Below, piece after piece: positions 15,659 through 24,966 of a stretch of 41,446 nt of DNA. Numbering within the stretch: the first letter of the stretch is position 1; each line of letters opens with the position of its first letter. A program made the translations under genes and the position numbers. The DNA lies in IMG/VR virus record IMGVR_UViG_3300025168_000190, positions 1-41,446 of that record; one strand, given 5' to 3'. The notes beneath the pieces were generated by a model. It saw only the letters and a list, made by a program, of their open reading frames with translations, searched no databases and was not told the origin of the DNA. The DNA is from a virus.

Positions 15659-15993
15659 TGACATGGGAAGATATATTGAAAGTACATTGTGGAACACACA
15701 AAGTAGATTATGAAGATGAAGAAGAAAAAGCGCTAACTGGAAACCAAAAAAGAATAGATGCTGATGGTGATGGTAAAATAACTGGAGAAGACTTTAGACA
15801 ACTAAGAGAAAAAAAGACTGACCCAGAACCTATTATTATTAGAACTCTAAAGAAAGAAGGTGGAGCCGCTGGTTTAGATGTTTTATGTAAAGAAACTGGT
15901 TTATCTAAAAAAGAATGTAAAGCAGTTCTTGATTCTATGAAAAATATAAAGACGCATAAAGATGGCGACATTATTTTAATGGATGGTCTGTGA
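15658..15993 (+). CDS. tagged protein (MTWEDILK) with calcium-loop motif, 111 residues
   Basis: The tag is followed by an EF-hand/dockerin-like loop, DADGDGKITGEDF, at residues about 36-48, with acidic residues at the usual calcium-binding positions. The C-terminal half looks like a small winged-helix domain (IIRTLKKEGG, LCKETGLSKKECKAVLDSM, then a beta hairpin DGDIILMDG). A calcium-dependent structural role is plausible but unproven. Confidence 0.82.
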   Translation: MTWEDILKVHCGTHKVDYEDEEEKALTGNQKRIDADGDGKITGEDFRQLREKKTDPEPIIIRTLKKEGGAAGLDVLCKETGLSKKECKAVLDSMKNIKTHKDGDIILMDGL

Positions 15994-15997
15994 TTAA

Positions 15998-16261
15998 ATG
16001 AGTTGGGAAGATACATTGAAGGCTAAAAGATTTAAGAAAGTAATCACTAATAAAAAGACAGGAAGAAAAAAGACTGTTAAATATGGTCAATCGGGAAAAG
16101 CAAAAGACGGTGGAGATAGGATAAGACCTAATACTTCTAAAGGTGATGCTTATTGTGCAAGGTCAAATAAAATTAAAGGTGATTGGCGTAAAGACCCAAA
16201 TAGCCCTAATAATCTAAGCCGTAAGAAATGGAAATGTCATGGTAATAAATCTAGTAAGTGA
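15998..16261 (+). CDS. tagged basic protein (MSWEDTLK), 87 residues
   Basis: Strongly basic. After the tag: KTGRKKTVKYGQSGKAKDGG, then GDAYCARSNKIKGDW and DPNSPNNLSRKKWKC, a small conserved block with two cysteines that I recall from marine phage genomes as an uncharacterised family. Charge and size suggest a nucleic-acid-associated or internal head protein. Confidence 0.82.
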   Translation: MSWEDTLKAKRFKKVITNKKTGRKKTVKYGQSGKAKDGGDRIRPNTSKGDAYCARSNKIKGDWRKDPNSPNNLSRKKWKCHGNKSSK

Positions 16262-16265
16262 TATT

Positions 16266-16808
16266 ATGAATTGGGAAAATACTTTAAAATTTCATCCTAA
16301 CTTGCGCAGACTTGCTGATTCAGATGAAGAAGAAGCAACTGGTCAAAAAATAACTGTTATTCAATTAGGAAATGAACAACAGATGAAAGAAATGTGGGAT
16401 GCTAGTAACCCTGATGAGCCTATTCCTTTAAGAGAATCAGTTTCCCATTTAAGAAATTATCCAATAGATACTTGGTTTGGTGTTATTAGAGAGGAAGGGG
16501 ATAAATACAAATTAGTTGCAGTTAGTGGATTTAAAGTTGTAGGTGAGAAATACGCATATAAAGGTGGAACTAGGAGAATAGCAAGTCCAAAATATAAAGG
16601 GGATGGTGAAAGGGCTAGAGATAAAGCAGTTGATACTAAGCCCAAAATACCTACAATTGCTGGATATAAAGGTGCGGGAAAGAGATGGATGACAGATAAT
16701 AAAGTCAATTTAGACGAGGCTATTCCAGAAGAAGTTATTCAACATTTTAAAAATGAGTATGGTGAAAATTGGGATATTACTAAATGGATGCAAATTTTAA
16801 GTGATTAA
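16266..16808 (+). CDS. tagged protein (MNWENTLK), 180 residues
   Basis: The start is set at the ATG at 16266, which follows AAGTGATATT and restores the tag; an upstream in-frame start at 16239 would overlap the previous gene. The middle has alternating strands (KYKLVAVSGFKVVGEKYAY) and a glycine-rich basic loop (AGYKGAGKRWMTD), reminiscent of an acetyltransferase-type fold, but this is weak. The C-terminus (DITKWMQILSD) again has W-x-x-I-L. Directly precedes the large terminase. Confidence 0.78.
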   Translation: MNWENTLKFHPNLRRLADSDEEEATGQKITVIQLGNEQQMKEMWDASNPDEPIPLRESVSHLRNYPIDTWFGVIREEGDKYKLVAVSGFKVVGEKYAYKGGTRRIASPKYKGDGERARDKAVDTKPKIPTIAGYKGAGKRWMTDNKVNLDEAIPEEVIQHFKNEYGENWDITKWMQILSD

Positions 16809-16809
16809 T

Positions 16810-18261
16810 ATGGAGTTAGGAAATTTAGACTTTAGTAAGCAAATGGATTTAGAGATGTCTAAGACATCCTTTCCTTATTTCTTTACTGAAGTTTTAGGTT
16901 TTGAATTTACTAAGTTTCATCAAGAATGGTTAGACCTTATGAATACAACTGATAGAACTGTTGTTATCTGTAGTCGTGACCACGGAAAATCTGTCTTCAT
17001 GCATTCATGGGCTGTTTGGCAGTTATGCTTTCAGCCAGCACCTTATCAAATGTTATACATTTCTTCTAATCATAAACAGACTATGGTTCATATGAGAGAA
17101 ATAGATAAGATGTTTAATAATTCAACTCTTGCTCATTTTAGACCTTCAAGGGGATGGGCTGTAGGAAATATTACTCTCACTAACGGAAACTCAATTTTAG
17201 AACGTTCAGTAGGTTCTCAGATTCGTGGTCTTCATCCACAAGAAATAATTATTGATGACCCTTTAAAGGAGTTTAGTTTAACCGCTATTAAAAAAGTTAC
17301 AGATTGGTTTTTTGGGGATATGATTCCTACACTTCACCATACTGCTAGTCTTAGAATGATTGGTACTCCATTTACTTATACAGATATTTTTAGTTTATTG
17401 GCTAGTGATGAATATTCTAAAGTATATACTGTTAGAAACTACCCATGTCTTAATCAAAACAATGAACCTTTATGGCCCTCAAGATGGGATTATGATTCTT
17501 TAATGCAAAGAAAATTAGAAGTTGGTTCATTAAAATTTACAAGAGAATATCTTTGTATTCCTATATCTACTGGAACTGCCTTGTTTTCCCAAGAACATAT
17601 AAATGCCTGTAAAGAAGAGGGAAAAAAGGACATTCTTAGATTAAGGCATAGAAAGGATTCTGGGTATAATTATTATGTGGGGGTTGACCCTGCTATTTCT
17701 ACTGATGGGGATTATAATGTTATTATTGTTTTAGAGGTAGATGAACATAGAAATAAAAGGGTCATTCATGTTGATAGGCAAAAGAATGTAGAATTTAGAG
17801 AAAATATAAATAAAATTAAAATGGTTGCTAAATTATTTGACCCAGATATAATTTATTTTGAAACTAATACATTTGCTAAATCTTTTACTCAGGAGTTAAG
17901 AAATGAAACGGATTTAAATATAAAAGACGTTACTATGACTCGTAGAAAGAAAGAAGAAATTATTCTTAATTTACAAATGAATATAGAAAATACTAAAATT
18001 ATTTTTCCAAGGGGTAATGATGAATCTAGGAAAGTGACAGATAATATTATTGAAGAATTATCTATGTTTAGTATTACTGACAGTGGAAAGTTTGAAGGGG
18101 TGGGTGCTCACGATGATTTAGTTATGGGACTAGCCCTAGCCAATTCTGCTACTCATGATATGTTAGAATCATTTGTTTTAATAGATGATATGGGAATATT
18201 TGATAACGAGCAACCACAGGCATCTGTTATAGGAGGTGGATTGTTTGGACTTAATTTCTAA
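16810..18261 (+). CDS. terL: terminase large subunit
   Basis: The DNA-packaging motor, which cuts viral DNA and drives it into the prohead through the portal. The 483-residue protein shows the ATPase parts: Walker A-like CSRDHGKS (residues 54-61), Walker B EIIIDDP (145-151) and a coupling-type motif IGTPF (184-188). It also shows the RNase H-type nuclease acidic residues: GVDPA (Asp293), YFETN (Glu351) and HDD (Asp435, Asp436). The length is normal and the gene is uninterrupted. The ATG at 16810 follows AAGTGATTAAT; the GTG at 16801 is less likely. Its 3' end carries AGGAGGTG, the ribosome site for the next gene. Confidence 0.95.
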   Translation: MELGNLDFSKQMDLEMSKTSFPYFFTEVLGFEFTKFHQEWLDLMNTTDRTVVICSRDHGKSVFMHSWAVWQLCFQPAPYQMLYISSNHKQTMVHMREIDKMFNNSTLAHFRPSRGWAVGNITLTNGNSILERSVGSQIRGLHPQEIIIDDPLKEFSLTAIKKVTDWFFGDMIPTLHHTASLRMIGTPFTYTDIFSLLASDEYSKVYTVRNYPCLNQNNEPLWPSRWDYDSLMQRKLEVGSLKFTREYLCIPISTGTALFSQEHINACKEEGKKDILRLRHRKDSGYNYYVGVDPAISTDGDYNVIIVLEVDEHRNKRVIHVDRQKNVEFRENINKIKMVAKLFDPDIIYFETNTFAKSFTQELRNETDLNIKDVTMTRRKKEEIILNLQMNIENTKIIFPRGNDESRKVTDNIIEELSMFSITDSGKFEGVGAHDDLVMGLALANSATHDMLESFVLIDDMGIFDNEQPQASVIGGGLFGLNF

Positions 18262-19582
18262 GAGTGAAGAGGGTAATAAATTACGAGCACTTGCTGATTT
18301 AAAAGATGAGGAAGAAGATATTAAAGAAGAATTAAGTTCAACTGGTACGGCAGTAAAATGGATTTCTGGTTTACCTCTTATGAGTGATTATGAGGCCGCA
18401 ATAAGTATATCAAAACAATATAATATAAACATAACAGAGGCTAAGGCCCAGTTAGATTCTTTTCCTAAAGAGTACATTATTGAAGATAAATCTATTCCTC
18501 AAATAGTTAAAGATTTAAGAAAATACAGAAGAAAAGTAAAGGGTGACAATAAATTAGAATTAACGAAAAGTATAGAGAATTTAATTTTTGCTTATTCCGA
18601 CCATTTAGATAATTGCATCAAATCTATTTATTGGCTCGCTCCTTATGAAATACCTCTAAAACAAATGAAATATTCAGAATCAGATTTAAAAAAAATACAT
18701 TCTATTAAAGATGAAGGAACTAGGAGAGATATAATAGAATCTTTGTGTAAATTTTGGGAAGCCAGTTTACACAGAAAAAGTGACTATAATTCAGATTATT
18801 CAACTTTAACTAAAAAAATGACTAATGCTAAAAGAGATTTTAGAAGTGTAATTAAAAATATTAAACCTGTTAAATCTAATGTATCAGACCAATTAAATGA
18901 TTTTGTTCTTAAATCTGTATGTGAAGAACAAGGCATAACCGCTAGACAAATTTATGATAGACTACCTAATAAATTACATAGAAGGGCTTCTCCTCAAATT
19001 ATATGTAAAGTGGCTGATAAAATGAATATTAGCAATATAGATGGAGAATATTATAAATTACCTATGGAAATTAAAAAAGATTTACATGCTTATACTGCCG
19101 CTTTTATAGATTCAGATGGTTATATTACTATGGATAGAAACTACAATCCTAGAATTGGTATCATAGCAACTGGTAATAGAGGTAGAGCATTTGTAACTGA
19201 GTTACATAAAGAACTAGGATGTGGTAAATTACATTTAGACCAAAAATCTCCTCAAGCGACTAGGGCAGTACAAAGGTTAAACTTTTATTCTCAAGGGGAT
19301 ATTACTAAACTATTAAGTAAGTGTCGTCCTTATTTTAGAATGAAGGGAGATAATGCTGACATTCTAACCGAACTAATTAGAATCAAAAAGAATCATAAAA
19401 AACAACCTTGGGCGAAACCTAGAATGGCTGAGTTGTTTAAGTTAATGAAATGGGCTAATCATGCAGACCATGTTAATTATGATTTTGCTAAAGATAATAT
19501 TGATGTAGAAAACATTGCTAAATATAAGGGGAATAATAAAATGAGTGTTATGGATGAATTAGAAACAGGAGTGGTGGTATAA
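18245..19582 (+). CDS. LAGLIDADG homing-endonuclease-like protein
   Basis: About 445 residues. The C-terminal third holds a LAGLIDADG-type segment, YTAAFIDSDGYITMDRN (about residues 284-300), followed by typical downstream strands and helices (RGRAFVTELHKELGCGKLHL, QGDITKLLSKCRPYF). Only one such motif is clear, so it would act as a dimer if it cuts DNA. The N-terminal 250 residues are helical with a possible HTH (SVCEEQGITARQIYDRLP) and are not recognised. It is a free gene between terminase and portal, overlapping both, not an intein: both neighbours are intact. The TTG at 18245 is favoured by AGGAGGTG; a GTG at 18236 is the alternative. Confidence 0.8.
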   Translation: MDLISKSEEGNKLRALADLKDEEEDIKEELSSTGTAVKWISGLPLMSDYEAAISISKQYNINITEAKAQLDSFPKEYIIEDKSIPQIVKDLRKYRRKVKGDNKLELTKSIENLIFAYSDHLDNCIKSIYWLAPYEIPLKQMKYSESDLKKIHSIKDEGTRRDIIESLCKFWEASLHRKSDYNSDYSTLTKKMTNAKRDFRSVIKNIKPVKSNVSDQLNDFVLKSVCEEQGITARQIYDRLPNKLHRRASPQIICKVADKMNISNIDGEYYKLPMEIKKDLHAYTAAFIDSDGYITMDRNYNPRIGIIATGNRGRAFVTELHKELGCGKLHLDQKSPQATRAVQRLNFYSQGDITKLLSKCRPYFRMKGDNADILTELIRIKKNHKKQPWAKPRMAELFKLMKWANHADHVNYDFAKDNIDVENIAKYKGNNKMSVMDELETGVVV

Positions 19583-21234
19583 TGCCAGAAGAAAAAAGAA
19601 GGTGGAAAATAACTAATTTCTTCAGAAAATCTACTCCAGTTCCAATGGATAGAGAAGTTTACCAAATGGGTATTCAAGAGCAACATCACCCTTTAATGAT
19701 GACTGGGCCTATTGTTTATCATATTGCTGATAGTTCAGTTATTCTTAGAACTTGTATAACTCAATTAAAAAATGAAGTTTTTAGAAGGGGATATGAATGG
19801 AGTCCTAAATTTGCAGTTAAATGTAATGATTGTGGAAAGGAACATGAAGAAACTAAACCTGAGTGTGCTGAGTGTGGTTCGCAGAACCTTAGAAAGCCAG
19901 ATAAAAAACAGAAGGAATATGCTAATACTCTTTTAGAGGGTTGTGCTTATATTAATGATTCAGAACAAATGTTTATTGATGTTTTAAAAGAATTAGAAGA
20001 TGACTTAAATATTATGGATGATGCTTATATTGTTTTAGTAAAGGAATATTTTATTGATGGTAACGGTAATATTAGAGCGCATAAAATAAAACAAATGTTT
20101 AGAGCCGACCCTGTTAGTATGGCTATAATATGTGACGAAGAGGGGAATAAGGGAGGAGACACTTATACCTGTCTTCATCATAGAGAACTGGTTGTTACAG
20201 AATCTCATGAAAAGTGTAATGAATGTAATGGAGATATGTACCCAGTTCATTATGTTAATAGAGCGCATGGAATAGAACAGAATTTTATTAAAGGAGAAGT
20301 GCTTCATTTTAGTAAATATTCACCAAGTAGATTATATGGAACTAGTCCAGTAATTACTATGTGGAATCACTTAACAACTTTAATTGCTATGGAGAATTAT
20401 ATCAATCAAGCATATACTAAAGCAAGAATGCCTAAAGGATTACTTGCTGTTCAAACTAGAAATATAGAATCTATGAGAACTTTCTGGAGGGGAGTTAAAG
20501 AAAAGATGGAACAAGATGCCCACTTTATCCCTGTTATGGGAATAGAAGCAGAGAACGGTAGAGGTTCTGTAGAGTGGATTAAGTTCATGGATTCTTTAAA
20601 GGAAATGGATTATATTTCTGTTAAAGAAGATTTAAGAGATAGAGTTGCGGCTTTCTATGGAGTAAGTAAAATCTTTATGGCAGACAATTCCGCTAGTGGA
20701 GGTTTAAATAATGAAGGAATGCAAATTCTTGTAACTAATAGAGCAGTAGAGATGGCTCAAAATGTTTGGAATAAGTATGTATTTCCGTTTATAGTAAAAC
20801 AATTCGGTATAACTGATTGGGATATTATTTTACCTCCTTCGGAAGAAGAAGATGAAATTGCTAAAATGAGAAAGAGAGAAATTGAAGTTAATATTGCGGG
20901 TCAAATTAAGAACTTAGGATTTGAAGTGGATATGGATGAAAATGGTAAATTTACATTTACTAAACCTCCGCCAGAGCCAAAACCTAAAGAGGGAGGAGAA
21001 AAGGAAGAAGAATCAATTGACTCTGACCCTTATGCTGGAACTGATATTGACCAGTCACAACTTGGACAAATGATGGAAGCAGGGAATAAACCTTCAATGG
21101 CTGAAGCGGGACAACCTACTAAAGTAAAGTCTAAACCAAAGATGAGTGTAGGGCCACCTAATCGTAGTAAAGGTTTACCAAAAGAAGCCGCTAATAATAA
21201 CGTAGATAGAAGAACAGAGAGGCGAATAGGATGA
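19582..21234 (+). CDS. portal protein with zinc-ribbon insertions
   Basis: Portal proteins form the twelve-fold ring at one head vertex, the docking site for the terminase and neck. Evidence: position directly after terminase, 550 residues, and typical portal segments (VLHFSKYSPSRLYGTSPV, followed by a long helical stem region and FYGVSKIFM, then an acidic proline-rich tail). Two cysteine clusters are inserted: C81-x2-C84 with C95-x2-C98, and C197-x-H-H with C212-x2-C215, both zinc-ribbon-like. The start overlaps the preceding stop (TAATG). The C-terminus is disordered and rich in K, P and S. Confidence 0.88.
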   Translation: MPEEKRRWKITNFFRKSTPVPMDREVYQMGIQEQHHPLMMTGPIVYHIADSSVILRTCITQLKNEVFRRGYEWSPKFAVKCNDCGKEHEETKPECAECGSQNLRKPDKKQKEYANTLLEGCAYINDSEQMFIDVLKELEDDLNIMDDAYIVLVKEYFIDGNGNIRAHKIKQMFRADPVSMAIICDEEGNKGGDTYTCLHHRELVVTESHEKCNECNGDMYPVHYVNRAHGIEQNFIKGEVLHFSKYSPSRLYGTSPVITMWNHLTTLIAMENYINQAYTKARMPKGLLAVQTRNIESMRTFWRGVKEKMEQDAHFIPVMGIEAENGRGSVEWIKFMDSLKEMDYISVKEDLRDRVAAFYGVSKIFMADNSASGGLNNEGMQILVTNRAVEMAQNVWNKYVFPFIVKQFGITDWDIILPPSEEEDEIAKMRKREIEVNIAGQIKNLGFEVDMDENGKFTFTKPPPEPKPKEGGEKEEESIDSDPYAGTDIDQSQLGQMMEAGNKPSMAEAGQPTKVKSKPKMSVGPPNRSKGLPKEAANNNVDRRTERRIG

Positions 21235-21461
21235 GTTGGGAAAGAATTATATCAAAAGGTTGGGGGCGTGAATCCCTCACTAGAAAAACATTTAATAATT
21301 TAGATAAGGCTAAAAGATATGCACAGTCTATGGCTTTTCATTATCCATTTGTAGTTAGAGAATTAAGGAATAAATATACAGTTATGATGGAGAAAGATTC
21401 ATGGGGAGCAGAACATGAATTCGGCCCAGTTATTCATACTCAACAATCAAGGAGGAACTAA
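21231..21461 (+). CDS. tagged protein (MSWERIIS), 76 residues
   Basis: Overlaps the portal gene by ATGA. After a variant tag comes a compact domain (LDKAKRYAQSMAFHYPFVVREL, KYTVMMEKDSWG) typical of a small alpha-beta fold, ending in a basic tail. Function unknown. Confidence 0.82.
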   Translation: MSWERIISKGWGRESLTRKTFNNLDKAKRYAQSMAFHYPFVVRELRNKYTVMMEKDSWGAEHEFGPVIHTQQSRRN

Positions 21462-21462
21462 A

Positions 21463-21684
21463 ATGACAACAAGAGAAGAAGCAACAAAAATGAGACAAAA
21501 ATTAGTTAGAGCAGAAAGGATTCTAGCACAACAAGAAAAGAATAAGGCAGAACAACCTAATTTTATGCCTATGACTTTAAAGAGAGAAAAAGATAGACCA
21601 GAGGCTACAACAAATAGTACACCTAATGTAATTCATTTACCTAAACGAAAGAGACAAAAGAAAGAGAACATACCATTTTTTTAA
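21463..21684 (+). CDS. 73-residue basic helical protein
   Basis: The ATG at 21463 has GGAGG 8 bases upstream; an earlier in-frame start at 21415 would lie inside the previous gene. A long N-terminal helix (REEATKMRQKLVRAERILA) leads to a basic disordered tail (KRKRQKKENIPFF). No tag. Function unknown; sits between a tagged protein and the giant 1090-residue protein. Confidence 0.8.
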   Translation: MTTREEATKMRQKLVRAERILAQQEKNKAEQPNFMPMTLKREKDRPEATTNSTPNVIHLPKRKRQKKENIPFF

Positions 21685-21693
21685 GTGATATAA

Positions 21694-24600
21694 ATGGGAA
21701 CATTTCTAAAGGCTCATCTTCGTAAAACAAAAGACCCTGTTGAAATATTTTTTGATTATACAGATAGTATTCTAAAGGCAGATACTAATAGTTTTTTAGA
21801 TGCAGTAACAGATAAAGGTCTTACAGGTTTAGAAGGAGGAGAAGATTTAAAACAGGCTATTGCAGAGTTAAAAAGTAAATTTGATGATGGTAAAAGAAGA
21901 ACATATGAGAAATTAACAAGTGATTACAATAAAAAGAAAAAAGACCTATTAGATAAAAAACCTGTCAATGAAGAAGAGATTACAAAATTAAGACTGAAAT
22001 ATGAAAAAGATATAACTAATAAAAAATTAAATTATGCTTCTTTGTTTATGGGTGAAACAGAACCATATAAAGATAAAGATACTTCTTGGTTAAGTAATAT
22101 TCAAGTTTATACTGATTCAGATGGCAAGGTAAGTCATAGGGGTCAATCAGGAGAAAATATAGAAAGCAAAAAAGATAAAAAAATATATAATCAAAAACAG
22201 AAAAAAACAACTGGTTGGGAGAATTATCCTACAAGGAGTAAAACTAGTAGCGTTGGTGTAAAGGGAAATGCTAGATTACAAAATATTACTAGATTTATTA
22301 ATATATTGGAAGATATGAGTAATAAAAAAGTAGATGGAAAACTTATTTTTGGCGCAGATTTGGGACTATTAAAAAGATTAATAGATGGATTTAAAGAACT
22401 TAACTCAAAAGAAAAAGGAGAAAAGGGTTCTAAATATGAAGCAAAAGAAATGAAAGAACGATTAAGTGAAATTAGCCAATATGACCGTGACCCTGAATAC
22501 GCTAAGGCGCAACAAAAGAAAGTAGATTTTAACAAAAAGGAATTAAAGGCTTTAGAAAAATTAGAAGTTGAATTGAGAAGATTTTCTGGACAAGTCGATG
22601 GTGAGGGGGTTTTTTATTACAGAGAAGTTATAGAAGACCCTTTGAGAGAATTAGGATTAGACGATAAAAATAGAAATGAAGTTATACAAAATTTAAGAGA
22701 TGCGGCAACAGAAAAGGCACAGCCGCCTAACTTAGATGACAAGGCTAATAGAGAAAAATATAAAGAAGAAATAACTCAATACCTTAGAGGACAGTGGTAT
22801 GCTAAGTTGTTAAAGGATTTTAATGATGATAAGAGTGAGGAGGAGATGGAAGGGTTATTATTGCAAACCGAGAAAGAATGGGGGGAGGATTTTACAAAAG
22901 AAGAATTAAAGTTATATATTAACTATGATGAATCAGACATGGCCAAACTCAAAGCAATGTCAAGGGAAAGACAACAAGAAGATAAAAAGGATAAGGAGAA
23001 AAGAGAGTCATCTGACGAATCAATGCAAGAGTGGTTAAACTTGTTGAAAGATAAACCAAAGAAAGTACAAATAAAAAATGTAGATTTTACTCCTATTTTT
23101 TTAGAATATACACTTGATAAAGAAAAGGGTTATGAAGAGTGGGCAGATGACCAATCTTTGTTCGGTTTACAATATATACCAAGAAAGGGTAAAAACCAAA
23201 CTTCTATAGTTAAACCTACATCGGCCGATGGGCTTATTCAGGAAAGTAAAATAAAATTATATAACTTATTAAATGGAAGGGTTGATTATTTGACTTTTAA
23301 TGGTAGAAAAAAAGGTACTTTTCTTGACGCAATTTTATGGGCTGTAACTAGAATGAGGTTTCCTGAATCAACTAAAGAAAAGGAATTATTTTCTGAAGAG
23401 GTTTTAGAATCAGCATCTAAAAATTTTAAAGATATAGCGGAAGTAAGTAATGAGAAATTTGGTGAAAAATATACTTTTAATTTTTCATTTTCAGAAAAGA
23501 AGGAAGGAGAAATTGATGAAAAATCTTTTACAGATTATTTAGAAGGTCGCCCTATTCAACTATTTGATGTAGATATTAAATTCTTAACAGAGAGTGGAGG
23601 CTTTTCAGATGCTTTTTCAGAATTAGAAGAAGCAATGGGTGTTTCTGATAAAGAAAAAGATAAAGTTAAAACGCAAAAAGAAACTAAACTTTATAGTGAA
23701 GTGGGAAAAATAGTTTTACAATTTAGTGCTCCTCACAGTAAAAATAGAATAGATGAGAAAATAGAAAAATTCTCTAGTAAATTTAAATTAGATAAGTGGT
23801 CTAAAGAAAAAGGTAAAGTAAAAGGTAAAGGTAAAGGTAAAGTAAAAGGTAAACCTACTTATTCTGATGAGTATGGTTATATTAAAGAAGAACTAAAAAG
23901 AAAATTAAAAAGAGAACCAACTGATGAAGAGATTAGGGAACGTGGAGAGTTTTATGAAAAGAGGAGAAAAGGTAAGAATATTTACGCAGATTTACTAGAT
24001 GAACTAAGAGGAAAAAGAAAACCATCTCCAAAAGGAAAAACTAAAATTAATCAAGCGGCCGCTAAAAGATTACAACAAAGAGCGAGCGAGGGAGATAAGA
24101 CTGTTTGGTTAAAAGATGGTAAAAAAATGTGGGACACTTGGAGAGAAGATGGAACTATTGGGTTAGGCACAGAAGAAACTATAACTATTGATACTGATAA
24201 ATTAAAGGTTATAGAATCCAAAGATTTCCCTAAAGTAGAATATATAAACAATCCAAATATGAAGGGTAAACCAACATATAAACAAATTAAAGTTAACTCA
24301 AATGATTTAAGAGATAATTGGCAGAAGGTAAAATCTGGTTCTCAATATAAGGGTTATACTAATAAGTTCTTTGAAGACAATTATCCCGATGAAGCAGTTG
24401 AAATATCTTCTGAATTAACTATGTTATATTCTGAACAGAGTAAAATAAGAAAAGAGATTAAAACAGAGAGACAAGATGAAGATAAATTTAATAAACCTAA
24501 AATGAGAAAGGTTGGGTTTAATATAACTTCCTCAAAGTTGAATTGGAAAGATGCTCCTGAATTTACTAGTAATGGTAGCCTTACAAGAAATTGGTTAGAT

Positions 24601-24966
24601 AGTAAGTCTGCACAGAGATGGAGAGAGAAAGTTAAAGATAAAACAGAACAGGGAACTAAAGTTATTTTAGAAGGTAAATTTTCTCCTATAGAGTGGCTCA
24701 CAGCAGTTGAAAATAAAATAGAAGAAAAGAAAAAAGAACTTATTAAGGCTGAAAAACTATTTAAAAAGAAACTTAAAGAATTAGAAGCGGATAGTAAAGG
24801 TAAAGGTAAAACTAAAGAACATTATGAAAGAAAAGAAAAATCTATGGAAACTGAAGTAAGACGAAAAGGTGGCTATAGACTTAGAAATCCTACAGAATTC
24901 AAGAAAAGGGCGAAAACTACAAAGCAAGGTAGTTCATGGCAAGAGATATTGAAGGTGGTTAGATGA
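21694..24966 (+). CDS. giant charged protein, 1090 residues, C-terminal tag
   Basis: The largest protein of the window and not recognised. It starts MGTFLKAHLRKTKDP (not the usual tag) and ends GSSWQEILKVVR, the tag peptide placed at the C-terminus. It is extremely rich in lysine and glutamate and mostly helical; residues about 706-720 are a KGK/KVKG repeat, and 760-790 is another basic linker. A glycine/aspartate region near residues 800-840 (TVWLKDGKKMWDTWREDG) looks folded. No catalytic motif found. It could be a DNA-condensing or co-packaged head protein. Confidence 0.85.
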   Translation: MGTFLKAHLRKTKDPVEIFFDYTDSILKADTNSFLDAVTDKGLTGLEGGEDLKQAIAELKSKFDDGKRRTYEKLTSDYNKKKKDLLDKKPVNEEEITKLRLKYEKDITNKKLNYASLFMGETEPYKDKDTSWLSNIQVYTDSDGKVSHRGQSGENIESKKDKKIYNQKQKKTTGWENYPTRSKTSSVGVKGNARLQNITRFINILEDMSNKKVDGKLIFGADLGLLKRLIDGFKELNSKEKGEKGSKYEAKEMKERLSEISQYDRDPEYAKAQQKKVDFNKKELKALEKLEVELRRFSGQVDGEGVFYYREVIEDPLRELGLDDKNRNEVIQNLRDAATEKAQPPNLDDKANREKYKEEITQYLRGQWYAKLLKDFNDDKSEEEMEGLLLQTEKEWGEDFTKEELKLYINYDESDMAKLKAMSRERQQEDKKDKEKRESSDESMQEWLNLLKDKPKKVQIKNVDFTPIFLEYTLDKEKGYEEWADDQSLFGLQYIPRKGKNQTSIVKPTSADGLIQESKIKLYNLLNGRVDYLTFNGRKKGTFLDAILWAVTRMRFPESTKEKELFSEEVLESASKNFKDIAEVSNEKFGEKYTFNFSFSEKKEGEIDEKSFTDYLEGRPIQLFDVDIKFLTESGGFSDAFSELEEAMGVSDKEKDKVKTQKETKLYSEVGKIVLQFSAPHSKNRIDEKIEKFSSKFKLDKWSKEKGKVKGKGKGKVKGKPTYSDEYGYIKEELKRKLKREPTDEEIRERGEFYEKRRKGKNIYADLLDELRGKRKPSPKGKTKINQAAAKRLQQRASEGDKTVWLKDGKKMWDTWREDGTIGLGTEETITIDTDKLKVIESKDFPKVEYINNPNMKGKPTYKQIKVNSNDLRDNWQKVKSGSQYKGYTNKFFEDNYPDEAVEISSELTMLYSEQSKIRKEIKTERQDEDKFNKPKMRKVGFNITSSKLNWKDAPEFTSNGSLTRNWLDSKSAQRWREKVKDKTEQGTKVILEGKFSPIEWLTAVENKIEEKKKELIKAEKLFKKKLKELEADSKGKGKTKEHYERKEKSMETEVRRKGGYRLRNPTEFKKRAKTTKQGSSWQEILKVVR

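Noticed and set aside
16810-18261. Intein or intron in the large terminase, suggested by the neighbouring LAGLIDADG gene
   Set aside because: Terminase motifs run in order without a gap, and the LAGLIDADG gene has its own ribosome site and start.
23812-23852. Lysine-glycine repeat in the giant gene as a possible mobile or recombination repeat
   Set aside because: It is in frame, codes for a KGK/KVKG linker and has no copies elsewhere; simple coding repeat.
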